Shown here in pieces: positions 10,418-21,712 of a stretch of DNA of 64,000 nt. The notes below the pieces were generated by a model that had not been told where the DNA came from, made no database searches, and saw only the letters and a list, made by a program, of their open reading frames with translations. Source of the DNA: Mycoplasmoides alvi ATCC 29626 (lineage in GTDB: Bacteria; Bacillota_I; Bacilli_A; Mycoplasmatales; Mycoplasmoidaceae); contig NZ_JNJU01000007.1 in assembly GCF_000701785.1 (NCBI RefSeq), forward strand, positions 1-64,000, read 5' to 3'. The translations under genes were made by a program, and so were the position numbers. Position 1 is the first letter of the stretch; every line of letters starts with the position of its first letter.

Positions 10418-11770
10418 TTATTCTAACACCATTAAGTTATACAAACTAAAACCTAAACTATAATAATAACCAACAACATTGTGCAATAAAGTTTGTAACT
10501 TTTTTGCCATTTCTGGAATTGTTATTTGTGCTTGACCTTGGCCTAAATCATCACTAGTTTCTTTATTAGTCAAAACATTTTGTTGTTCTTTAAGAAGATT
10601 AGTTAATTTTTGATCAAGGCTAGTTGCATCAGCAATTAAAGTACTTTCATCACCAAAAATTTGTTTTAATAAGGCTGCTAAATCTGTATAAATAGATGGA
10701 TTATTAGAATCATTAAGTTTAGATATAAAATCCTTAAGGTGATCATTAGTAACTCTACCAATTTTTTTAAAACTATCAACAATATTAACAAATGGTTTGT
10801 TACTTGAAGTATCACCCAGACTTGCTACATCTAATAGATCAATTTTCCCTTCAATAAACGATGGTGAAATAGTCAATTCAGAATTTTGTTCTAATTTACT
10901 AGCTTGATCTAAGGTTGATGAAATATCTTTAAAATATTCTGTTTTTTGCAAATCAACATATTTTTCAATTGTATCTTGAACTGTTTGGGCACTAACACGT
11001 GCTAATTCAAAAATATTAATCATGTTTGAAGTTTTGCTTTGGGTTGTTTGTTCACCAATTAATGCTAATGTTCTTAAATCTCCTAAAGGAAAATTTACAG
11101 TTGCATCACACAAAGATAAATTATGAATTGAGATTGTATAAATGTCTTTTGTTTTATTTTCAATAGATGGAATAAAAGATGAATCTTTATATGTTGACTG
11201 AGTGTATGGAACATTTTTTTGGATTTGAGTTGTAAAATAATCCATTTTAAAAATTTTATCTTTTAATGCATTATTTGAAACAATAGGCGCAAATCACTCA
11301 GTAACTGGAGTATATTGATTAGTTGAGCATTCAACATAAGGATAAAGACCAAGTTCTTTGCCCCCTTGTTGTGAAGTAACAACAAAATCATCATTGTGCA
11401 TATTAATAACATTTGTAATTAATTTATCTAAATTACTAGGATTTGTATAATCATACAATCAAACTAAATGTTTTAAAATAGCTTGATTTTCTTTTTGTTT
11501 GTTACTTAATCATTCTTTCAAGTAAACGGGTATAGTCTCTTCATTGTCACCAGTTGAATCTGATCCTGAATTAGAATCTGAATTGTCTCCAGAACCTGAA
11601 CCATTATTGTCTGAACCTGATGAATCACCACCTTGATTAGGATTATCACTTGGATTATCTGAAGACTGTTGTTCTTGAGCACAAGAAACAATAAATGGAG
11701 AGATAATGCCAAGCAAACTAAATAAACCTAATAATGGTGTTAAAAATTTAATTAGTTTTATTTTTTTCAT
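10418..11770 (-). CDS. Lipoprotein, second gene of a tandem paralogous pair
   Basis: A 450-residue lipoprotein with signal MKKIKLIKFLTPLLGLF and lipobox IVSC near residue 30, then a Ser/Gly/Asp-rich linker (about 33-80). It shares with its upstream neighbour the signal start, a YPYVEC segment, an internal MDYF, and a core with SIHNLSLCDATVNFPLGDLR. The C-terminal half is helical with a hydrophobic end (VVGYYYSLGFSLYNLMVLE). The gene begins 12 bases after the neighbour's stop, so both are on one transcript. Probably a surface-exposed protein whose two copies can diverge or recombine. No known domain recognised. Confidence 0.72.
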
Positions 11771-11782
11771 AAAAAATATATG

Positions 11783-13123
11783 TTATTTCTTAGAAATAGA
11801 AACAGGGTTAGGCATATTAACTACTTGTACACAATTTAATGCCAATTGATAAAGTTCTTTAGCAAAACCTACATAAAATAGTACTGTTGAATATAATACC
11901 TTACCAACTTCATCTACTATTTGAACCACTTGGTTATCTGTTATTCCAACTGGATTGGTATTGTTACTAATGTTTGGGTTTCCTCGATAATGTTCTTTTA
12001 TTTCTGTTAAACCATCAACAATAGCTGAAACAATACTAAATAACTTATGATCTTCATTATCCACTACATTAAACAATTGATATATTATGCCTTGAATTAT
12101 TTGAAAAACTTTAGCATCTTTCACACTCAAAGAACTAATAACATCAACAGCATTACTCATATTGTTTATTTCACTAAATTCCTTAAAAAGATTTTTTAAA
12201 TCAACTTCATTAAAAGGTTGGACACCTGCTTTATCATCTAAGCCATCTATGGTAGTAATAAAATGATTTATTTGTTGTAAATAAGACATATCACTACCAG
12301 TAGATGGAACTGTTGCAATATTTTGGTACTTTTGCATAAGATTTTCAACACTAGTTGGATTTGGTCTTTTCATATCTAACAAAACCAATGAATTATCAAT
12401 TTCAGCCTTACCACTAGTTTGTTCAACAGTTGCCATAGTTCTAGGGTCTCCATTAGGAAACTCAGATGTAGAATCACTTAGTGTAAGTTTATGAATAGTC
12501 AATTTATAAGAATCTTGATATGAAGTATCCAAATTATCACTTGATGATTGTTGTGTCGATGGAACATTAGCAAGAGCAACAGTTGGTATAAAATAATCCA
12601 TAGTTAAAATTTTACCTTTTAATGCAGGATTATCATTAGCAACAAATCAGCTATTTTTAATTTCAGTTCCAGTGGGACTAGTAGTAACTACATTTATTGG
12701 TGTGTATTGATTTTTACCACACTTAACATATGGATAAAAATTTAAATTGTTACTACCATTTTGCATATCTGTAATGATTTTATCATCACCATTAAGATCA
12801 TAAACTTGTCCAATGGCTGCATCAAGATTTTTAGGAGTTAAATCTGCATTAATTGAATCTTTATCGCTTTGTGTGTTTGATGACTTATAAAACCATCTTA
12901 TATTTTTTAAAATTTTTTCATTTTCAATTTTTTTATTTGCAGCTCATTCATTAACTACAGATGTAGATGTAGAATCAGTTGCTTTTGATGAATCATTAGC
13001 AACAGTTTGGTTTTGATTATTAATTTGTTCTTGCCCACAAGCTGTTGTCACAATTGGAATAATCGTTAATGAACCAACACCCAATAAAGGTAATAAAAAA
13101 TTTATTAACTTAATCTTTTTCAT
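11783..13123 (-). CDS. Lipoprotein, first gene of a tandem paralogous pair
   Basis: A 446-residue lipoprotein. It starts MKKIKLINFLLPLLGVG, with lipobox TTAC near residue 29 and a Thr/Ser/Asn-rich linker. Core motifs shared with the downstream paralogue are YPYVKC, MDYF and TIHKLTLSDSTSEFPNGDPR; the helical second half ends VVNMPNPVSISKK. The ATG at 13123 was chosen because it begins the Lys-rich signal peptide; the upstream GAGAG is a weak ribosome site. The region before it has a T16 tract next to TACAAT (13184-13204) and an older promoter-like box (13239-13267), so expression may be switchable. Function unknown. Confidence 0.72.
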
Positions 13124-13183
13124 AATAACTCTCTTTTTAAATGCATTTAGTAAATTTAATATTTTTTTTAATATGTAAGGGGT

Positions 13184-13204
13184 ATTGTAAAAAAAAAAAA
13201 AAAA
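13184..13204 (-). promoter_or_regulatory. T16 tract joined to TACAAT upstream of the lipoprotein pair
   Basis: On the minus strand 16 T residues (13204-13189) run into ACAATACC, giving TACAAT 61 bases before the ATG at 13123. The cas9 upstream region has the same T tract plus TACAATA. A slippage-prone tract at the spacer position can change promoter strength. Confidence 0.45.
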
Positions 13205-13238
13205 GCAAATTTTGGAAAAATTACAAAATAAAAACTTT

Positions 13239-13267
13239 TAATTTCTAAAATGACATTTAAAGTACAA
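13239..13267 (-). promoter_or_regulatory. Relic promoter matching that of the DUF31 gene
   Basis: TTGTAC (13267-13262) and a 17-base spacer align with the DUF31 promoter. The -10 place reads AAATTA instead of TATAAT. Sixteen bases upstream of the -35 area are identical in both copies. This copy looks decayed. Confidence 0.4.
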
Positions 13268-13315
13268 TGCCTATATTAAATCATTTAAATAAAAAGTAAT
13301 TTTTACCAAAACTAA

Positions 13316-13534
13316 AGAGCAAAACAGACATGAAAGAAGTTAAGGAACGATAACAATTTTTGAAAAACAAAAAAATTGGGTTTGATGATGATCATAAAAC
13401 CACCTCAACAAATAATTTTAGCATGGTTTAAAATGTGGAATGAACAAGTATTTGTTTTACTTGTTCAAGATATTAGATATCTAAAAGAAAATGCAGTGAT
13501 GGAAGATAAGTTTAAGAAATTTAAAACTCTTTAA
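13316..13534 (+). pseudogene. Gene remnant of unknown family
   Basis: A plus-strand frame opens after a stop at 13313 and ends with TAA at 13532. The longest ATG-started form (ATG at 13385) has 49 residues and contains KPPQQIILAWFKMWNEQ and LVQDIRYLKENAVMEDKF. Protein-like sequence continues upstream of that ATG in the same frame (QTWKKLRNDNFWKTKK), so the visible piece is likely the C-terminal end of a truncated gene. No family recognised. Confidence 0.4.
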
Positions 13535-13885
13535 AACCATTTGCTTTTAAATCTAAAAAGTAATTGCTATTCCCTAATTTCAAAATCTATTATTGCGAGT
13601 AGCAGTAATAGGTTTTGCATTATGTAAATAAAAACAAAGAGTTATTTCACAAACTCTTGGTTATATGAATTTTTAAATTTGAATTTCCTAATAGACACTT
13701 CAATAATATTGAAACATTTTTAATTCAAAATAAATATTTTTAAACAATTTTAATAAATTAAAAAATTTATGTAATTTTATATATTTAGTAAACCTAAATA
13801 CAAAATCCTAAAGTGACACCTAGGAAAAAAATTTTTTATATCTTATTATTTATGTTTTTACTAATTTGATTTTAAGTACATATAA
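13535..13885. other. Non-coding stretch between gene remnant and tracrRNA
   Basis: AT-rich with no plausible frame. It holds a weak hairpin near 13640-13660 (AGAGTT / AACTCT) without a T run. I see no RNA gene here. Confidence 0.4.
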
Positions 13886-13990
13886 ATAAAAAACATCTGC
13901 TTTAAAGGCAGATGTGGTTGCGGCACTAAGACCTTGTCTTGGCATGCATAGACATTCTTTAGTAGACTTGGATACTATAAAAGAATCCAC
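13886..13990 (-). ncRNA. tracrRNA of the type II-A CRISPR-Cas system
   Basis: On the minus strand an extended -10 box (TGC then TATAAT, 14000-13995) is followed about 20-25 bases later by the anti-repeat AAGTCTACTAAAGAATG (13969-13953), exactly complementary to the CRISPR repeat. TCTATGCATGCCAAGAC extends the duplex with a bulge and wobble pairs. Next is AAGGTCTTAGTGCC, which can form the small nexus hairpin placed as in known tracrRNAs. The RNA ends in a perfect 8-bp hairpin, ACATCTGC / GCAGATGT, followed by six T, a Rho-independent terminator. It pairs with pre-crRNA for RNase III processing and loads Cas9. Its distance from cas9 (about 8.2 kb) is unusual. Confidence 0.85.
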
Positions 13991-14250
13991 TCTTATTATA
14001 GCACATAATTATAAAAAATAAATAACTGTTAAATTTTGTTTGTTGCAACATCCCTAATATATAAAATTTGCTCTAAAAAAATTACTAAATTTGTCTACTC
14101 AAAATTATAAGTCTTAATTCATTTTAGTTTGTTAATAAATTAAACATATCATCATATATACTTTTAGAAATCTTCAAAGCTAATTTAAACATTATTAAAA
14201 CCAAGGTTAAAACAAAATAATTAAAAATTATTAAAATACAAATCAGTTTA
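13991..14250. other. tracrRNA promoter and spacer after pepF
   Basis: The only clear signal is the TATAAT at 13995-14000 (minus strand), preceded by TGC, for the tracrRNA. The rest is AT-rich, without a recognisable frame or terminator for pepF. Confidence 0.45.
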
Positions 14251-16095
14251 TTATTTGATCAATTTTATTTTTTTAAGTTCTATTTTTAATAATTTAATTC
14301 AATCTTGAACAATTTCAAATGATTCTTTTCAAATTTCTTTACTAGTTAAATCAATATCTAATAAACTTATTGTTTCTAAAGGTGGTAAAGAATTTCCAGA
14401 AGACAAGAATTTCATAAAGTTGCTTAAAGCATTTGACTTTTTGTCCATAATTCGCTTAGCTGCAATAATGGCTGCAATCTGACCCACAGCATATTTATAA
14501 ACATAAAAAATACCAGCATAAAAGTGAGGTACAGCTGTGATAATAGATAATCCTTTTTTATAATCTCCAGATTTTAATTTTTTTAGTTGTGTTTTTGAAT
14601 AACCTAAATATTTTCTATACATTTCTGCATATAAATCAAATGCTGTTTCACTACTAAATTCTTCACCTTTGTTAATTTTTTCATTAGCTTCAAACTCAAA
14701 ATTACTAAACATAATTTGGCGTGTGGTTGTAGCAAAAAAATTTTGAATCATTTCAATTAAAATAATGATTTTCATTTTAGAATCATTTTTATACTTATCT
14801 AGCAAATAATAGTTTAAAAACATTTCATTTGCAATAGAAGAAATTTCTGCATAAAAAATTGAAACATCAGTATAAATTTTTTGATTTTCCAAAAGTTTTC
14901 ATGTATGCATTGAATGACCTAATTCATGAACAATGGTATAAACTGATCTTAAAGTTTTATCAAAGTTCATAGAGATGTAATACTTAGTTAATCCTTCGGC
15001 ACTTCCTATTGAATAAGCTCCTGTTTGTTTTCCAGGTTTGGGCAACCATGATATTCATCTATCATCAAAAGCTTTTTTAACCATATTTACATAATTTTGT
15101 CCTAATGGTTTTAAAGCTTCAAGTGCAATTCTTTGAGCATCTTCAATTGAATACTTAGTATTTTTTTTAAAAAGAGGTATAGAGACATCTCAAGGTTCTA
15201 CTTTATTAAGATTAAATTTATTTTTAATTGCAATCTTAGTTAGTAAACCAAATTCTTTAACCAATGTTGTAAATTTAGATGTTTCTTCATAAATTAATTT
15301 AATAAAACTTACTGGGATTTCATCATTGAAAGCAGTTTCGCTCACATAATCATCATGTTTGCGAATTTTAGCATTAGTATTAAAATTCAAGTAAGCATGA
15401 TATAGTAATTTAGTTAATGTTTCTTTATATCGATAAAATCCATTATATTCAGACAATCATGCAGATTTACGTAACTTTCTATCTGAAGATTTTAACAAAG
15501 GAGCTACATCTGATAATGTTTTAATTTTATAGTGTTTACCTTTTGATGATATGGCATCTTCAAATTGAATCTCAGATCTAGTTAATGTATCAAAAATGTC
15601 TTCACTTGCATGATTTAAAATAGATAGTTTTGACAAAACTTGTTCTTCTTCATTAGTCAAAATGTGCTTTTCATTTCTAAATGATAAATAAAAATCACGT
15701 TCGTATTCTTTGTATTTAGGTAATTTTAAATATTCTTTTATTTGCTTTTTGTTTTTAATAATGTCATTAGATAAATTAGATAATTTTTGTCCTAATTGAT
15801 TAGATTCAATTGTTATTTGTTGCGATCATCCATTTCATTTAGAATCGGCAATATTTTCATTTAAATTATTGGAAACATAATTAATTAATCTATTAGATAA
15901 AAGTTGTAATTTCTTAGATTGTTTTAAAAAATTATCAAATTTATTCAATGTTGAAAAACATTTACCATTATCATAAATATCAATTAATTTCTGATAACTA
16001 TTTTTCCATTCTTTATGTAAGTCTTCTAATTTAGATTTTTCTAAAATCGCATCAAGGTCTCATGTATATTTGTCATCTAATTTTTTTTTATTCAT
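14251..16095 (-). CDS. pepF: Oligoendopeptidase F (M3 metallopeptidase)
   Basis: A cytosolic zinc peptidase of 614 residues that cuts oligopeptides taken up from the host. The M3 signature IVHELGHSMHT carries the HExxH zinc site (His390, Glu391, His394). The third ligand region follows in the FYAEISSIANEMFLN segment, and the ISWLPKPGKQTGAYS segment before the HExxH is typical of PepF. Length and order match the family. The ATG at 16095 is three bases after the tyrS stop, so it is the last gene of the rpsP-to-pepF run. The DNA has several in-frame UGA (Trp) codons, including one before the Leu after HTWKLLENQK. Confidence 0.93.
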
Positions 16096-16098
16096 AAA

Positions 16099-17322
<1,224 letters not shown>

Positions 17323-17338
17323 ATGTAATGACCAACTT

Positions 17339-17965
17339 TTATTCTTCAAATAATTTTATCAATTTAATTGGTTTATAACTAAAACGATGTACATTCATAA
17401 TAGGCCCATATTTTTTTAATGCATTTGTATGTTGTTTAGTTCCATAACCTTTATGATTTTTAAATCCATAATTTGGATATTTTTTATCAAGTATAATCAT
17501 TTCTTTGTCACGGTACTGCTTTGCTAAAATACTAGCCATAGCAATTGCATAAGAGGTACAATCGCCTTTAATTAAAGCTTGATATTTATATTTGGAATTT
17601 GGTAAATTTTCATAATCTATTAAAATTTTAGAAGCTAAATGTCCATATTCATTAATAATTTCAGTCATTAAAATTTGGCTCCCTAATTTAGGACCATATT
17701 TGTCAACTTCATTAGGATTTAATGATTTAATAAAATAAGTAATCTTGTTTTTATTTATGTCATTTACTATTTCTTCACGTTCACAAAAAGAGAGCAATTT
17801 ACTATCTTTAATCTTCTCATTAAAATAATTACCATTTACTAAAACTCCGCAAACAATTAAATTTCCAGCTCAACACCCTCTGCCCACTTCATCAAGTCCT
17901 AAAACATATTCATTTATTTTTAAATTTTGGCGATCATAATGATAATAACTGTTAGTCTTTTTCAT
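17339..17965 (-). CDS. rnhB: Ribonuclease HII
   Basis: Removes ribonucleotides and RNA primers from DNA-RNA hybrids. It is 208 residues long with the diagnostic GLDEVGRGCWAGN near residues 23-35, where Asp and Glu bind metal. It continues with GDCTSYAIAMASILAKQYRD, the catalytic Asp segment of RNase HII, and YGFKNHKGYGTKQH. The ATG at 17965 lies 14 bases inside the rbgA coding end, so the two are translationally coupled. Confidence 0.94.
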
Positions 17966-18779
17966 AATTTATTTTACCAATAGTACCATTTACTATATTG
18001 TTAAATAAAGTTATTAAAGCCTTATTAAAATCTAACTCATTTTTATTAGTGATAAAATTTCTTTTTTTAGCTAAATCATATATAAAATCTTCAAAAGTAC
18101 ATGAAGTTGTAAAATTATCTAAATAATTTATTAACAATTTGGGATAAAAGGTTTTTAAATAATCAAAAGCCCAAATTAAAATATCAGCAATAGGAACAAC
18201 ATGCTCTTTAATAATTCCCATTAAAGTTAATTTTGCACCAGTTATAAATTTATCTATTTTTTTAAATAAAATTCCTGGAGTATCAATTAAGTTAAACATT
18301 GAATTTAATTTTATAACTGAAATTGATTTTGTTACTCCGGGTCGATTTTCAGTTTTTACTTTAGTTTTTTTAGATAAAACATTAATAATTGTACTTTTAC
18401 CAACATTTGGTAGTCCAATGACCATGACATTATAGTTAGGCAATAACAAACCTTTGCTATTTAATTTTTTTGTTTTGCTAAGCATTTTTTGCTCAAATTG
18501 ATTTAGCAACAAGTGCCGTAAATTATTTTGATACTTATTTGCAAAAATAATTGTGTGATCTTTGGTAACACTTAAATCTGCTAAATCATTCTTTAATGCC
18601 AATTTAATTATAGGTTTGTTTGGAAATAAATTTAATAATTCTAGATTACTAGATACACAAATTCCTCTAGCATCTATAATTTCTAAAATTAAATCAATTT
18701 TTTTTGCCATATTTTGAATTGCATCTGTTGCAACCTTCATATGACCAGGAAATCAATTAATTTGTGTTTCTTTATCCAT
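17952..18779 (-). CDS. rbgA: Ribosome biogenesis GTPase YlqF/RbgA
   Basis: A circularly permuted GTPase of 275 residues needed for late 50S subunit assembly. The start INWFPGHM (residues about 7-14) is the RbgA signature. G4 comes first (LALKNDLAD), then G1 (GLPNVGKSTI) and G3 (LIDTPGI), the order expected for this permuted class. The ATG at 18779 follows the YitT stop by two bases and the gene overlaps rnhB. Gene order rbgA-rnhB is common in Firmicutes-like genomes. Confidence 0.93.
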
Positions 18780-18781
18780 TC

Positions 18782-20203
18782 TTATATCTTCTTCTTATCA
18801 GGTTCTGATAGGTAAATATACCCATCAATACCTCTAATAGAAGTAATTGATACTAAACATTTGTCATCAATTGCTCGAATTTTGCGAATTAATCTAGGCA
18901 CATCAATATACATTGATATGGTAACAATGACTTGACGTTTATCTAGACTATATCCGCCCCTAATATCTTCAATTGATAAACTATGTTGATGACCATCATC
19001 ATTTAGCATTAAATTGCGAATTTCCATTGTTTTATCAGTATAAATTTCAACTCTTGCTAAACGGTATTTTGGGAATAAAGAGTTCATTATTTGAGAAAAC
19101 AATACTAAAGATATCAAAGTTCCAACTATGTTAGGCGAAAAGAAAATAGGAACTGATCATGCAAGTTCATCTAAAGTAATAGGTTTTACTTCGCCTGACA
19201 ATAAAGTATCATATGATCCTGTACCAATGCCTGAATCTTTAAATCTTTCTAAGATCATACTTCCAGGAATATAAGAACCTAATAAAACACCTAAAAGTAG
19301 AGTTATCAAATTCACATATACAATTATTGTGGCAATTGATTTATATTTTTTGGTGGCATATCATTGAGTAATAAAATCTGATCCTCCAGATGAACCTCCT
19401 GAAATAAAAATAATTGTGTAAAAAAATGAAGATGTCAAAGCAAATAATAAACCATAGCACAATAAACCTACATTTCTTCCAACATCAGCATTAACTTCTC
19501 AAAGTCCGGGAACAAAACTTAAACTATTTAAAAAAGCTTTATCATTAAATAAATTAATTACAACTGGATTGGGGTTATCTTTATAAGCTTGTAAAAGTAA
19601 ATTATGAACTGCATTATTGTTTACATTAGTAAATAATGACAAATCTTCAATGCCAGGTATTTGACCCAGTGCAAAACCAAAAAGATTAGTAATAACTAGA
19701 TAAATTGTTGTATATAAAGTAAATCTACGCCCAATTTTAAATCATGAAAAAAATATCAAAGGTATATTAATAAAAAGATATAATAATCAAAAAACTAATT
19801 GATAAATTAAATTAATATCAATTTTAGCTCCAGTCAATGATAATTGAACGTATGTTATTCTTGCTAACCCCTGAGTAACAGAAGAGATACCAAAGTTGTA
19901 TAAACCAGTATTTTGAATTAAAAGAATTGATAAAAAACCTTGTATTAAAGCACAAACAATAATTATAAAAATTCGATATCAGGAATTTTTTAATTCATAG
20001 AATGAAGCAAAATGTAATAAAGAAGTTGTTAAACGTACTCTTTTAACGTTTGTATATTTATCCGTACTATTGCCAGAAGCAAATGGATTATACTTAACTA
20101 TTGTTGTGCCAATACTTTTATTTTTAATTGGCAAATCATAAGTGTTTTTTGCTTCCTCATTTTTGAAGTTATTATTTAAATCCATATTTTGTTTATTGCT
20201 CAT
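18782..20203 (-). CDS. YitT family membrane protein
   Basis: A 473-residue integral membrane protein. A charged N-terminal tail (about 75 residues) is followed by about six hydrophobic segments (for example FIIIVCALIQGFLSILLI, and the Gly-rich IIFISGGSSGGSDFITQ) and a soluble C-terminal domain of about 95 residues (YRLARVEIYTDKTMEIRN...). That domain has the DUF2179 pattern of YitT proteins. The transported substrate of this family is not known. The long N-terminal tail is beyond the usual length. It is the gene between rplS (56-base gap) and rbgA (2-base gap). Confidence 0.82.
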
Positions 20204-20259
20204 ATCTTAAGTTAACAACTAACTTATTAAAAGTTGATTTAATAAAATTTTAGATATAT

Positions 20260-20643
20260 TTAGTTAGTTGTTGCAACAATTTTGTTTTTTTCTTTAATTC
20301 TTGCTGATTTACCAGAACGTTCACGCATGTAACTAATGTATGCTCTTCTTACACGACCCTTCTTCTTTAGTTCAATAGAGATATTGGGATTATGAACTTG
20401 AAAATTTTTTTCAACCCCAATTCCATCTGTTTCTTTTCTAACAATAAAAGTTTCAGAAATTCCTCTACCCTTTCTTCTTAAAACAACTCCTTCAAATTTT
20501 TGAGTTCTAGTTTTTTTATTTTCTATAATTTTGATAGATACAACTACAATATCTCCAGCTTCAAATGCAGGTACATTAGTTTTTAGTTGTGATTTTTCAA
20601 TACTTTTTAAAATTTGATTTCGATTAATTTTTTTATTTTCCAT
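20260..20643 (-). CDS. rplS: 50S ribosomal protein L19
   Basis: A 127-residue protein of the L19 family. It has FEAGDIVVVSIKIIENKKTR, the FEGVVLRRKGRGISETF core and VRRAYISYMRERSGKSARIK near the C-terminus. L19 sits at the 30S-50S interface. The ATG at 20643 is 11 bases inside the trmD end, so it is coupled to trmD, as in the classic rpsP-rimM-trmD-rplS operon. Confidence 0.97.
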   Translation of the reverse strand: MENKKINRNQILKSIEKSQLKTNVPAFEAGDIVVVSIKIIENKKTRTQKFEGVVLRRKGRGISETFIVRKETDGIGVEKNFQVHNPNISIELKKKGRVRRAYISYMRERSGKSARIKEKNKIVATTN

Positions 20644-21337
20644 GGTTTTTTTCCTTTTTAAATTTTAAGTATTTTAAATATAAATCTGGGCGTTTCTCTT
20701 TAGTGATACGAATTTTTTCTAAATTATTAAATTTTTTAATTTCCTTGTGATTTCCAGACAATAAAATTTGTGGTACTTTGTACCCATCATAAATACTTGG
20801 TCTAGTATATGATGGTTTATCTAATAAATAATCATCAAAAGATTCACTTAACAAACTATCTGAATTAATTACATTAGGTAATAATCTAACAATTGAATCA
20901 CAAACTACCATTGCTGGCAATTCCCCACCTGTCATAATATAATCACCTATTGATAATGCGCCATCTACATAGTTATAAATGCGATGATCAAATCCTTCAT
21001 AATGACCAGCAACTAAAATTAAATGTTCAATATTCTTAGACAAATCATATACTAGTGACTGATCTAATTTGGTGCCATCAGGTGATAATAGATAAACTTT
21101 AGAATTTTGTGTCCTTACATTTTTTAAGCACCTTACAATTGGATCAAGCATTAATAACATTCCTGCCCCACCACCAAAAATATTATCATCAACTTTTTTG
21201 TGTTTTTCAATTGAAAAATCGCGAAAATTAGTAACTTCAATTTGAACTAACTTTTGATCAATTGCTCGTTTAATGATTGAAGTTTCTAGAAATGACTTAA
21301 TCATTTGGGGAAAAAGTGTTAAAATTGTTATTTTCAC
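20633..21337 (-). CDS. trmD: tRNA (guanine-37-N1)-methyltransferase TrmD
   Basis: Methylates G37 of tRNAs that read CNN-type codons, preventing frameshifts. It is 234 residues long, with a GTG start at 21337. The N-terminus ITILTLFPQMIKSFLETSII, the Gly-rich DDNIFGGGAGMLL and HYEGFDHRI, and the IGDYIMTGGELPAM segment of the SAM-binding trefoil knot are all family hallmarks. It follows rpsP by 17 bases and overlaps rplS. Confidence 0.97.
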   Translation of the reverse strand: MKITILTLFPQMIKSFLETSIIKRAIDQKLVQIEVTNFRDFSIEKHKKVDDNIFGGGAGMLLMLDPIVRCLKNVRTQNSKVYLLSPDGTKLDQSLVYDLSKNIEHLILVAGHYEGFDHRIYNYVDGALSIGDYIMTGGELPAMVVCDSIVRLLPNVINSDSLLSESFDDYLLDKPSYTRPSIYDGYKVPQILLSGNHKEIKKFNNLEKIRITKEKRPDLYLKYLKFKKEKNHGK

Positions 21338-21354
21338 AAAAATGCTTACAAAAT

Positions 21355-21636
21355 TTATTTACTTTCTTTAGATGCTTTTTTTACCTTAGAAAGCATAAAT
21401 TTAGACCAAATACCATGCTGACTTAGTATGTTTTTAACTGTATCAGTTGGTTTAGCTCCTTTATTTAATCATTCCAATACTAATTCTTCATCAATAACAA
21501 ATTTACCATCAATGGGGTTCATATTGCCTAAAAGTGCAATATACTTACCATCACGTTTAACTCTAGAATCAACTGCAACAATTCTAAAACTAGGTAAACG
21601 CTTACGACCCATACGCATTAATCTTAGTTTAACCAA
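21355..21636 (-). CDS. rpsP: 30S ribosomal protein S16
   Basis: A 93-residue S16. It was chosen to start at TTG 21636 (VKLRLMRMGRKRLPSFRIV), because this reproduces the family N-terminus and AGGAG stands seven bases upstream. An ATG start inside would lose the conserved VKLRL. The second half has GNMNPIDGKFVIDEELVLEW. It heads the rpsP-trmD-rplS operon; rimM, normally between rpsP and trmD, is missing. Confidence 0.93.
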
Positions 21637-21712
21637 TGTTTTAACTCCTAATATGAAAATTAATTCATTCTAACAAATGAATATTTATGTGTCAAGGTAA
21701 AATACCTAACAC

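Noticed and set aside
13636-13662. Hairpin AGAGTT / AACTCT
   Set aside because: Six base pairs and no T run; could arise by chance in AT-rich DNA.
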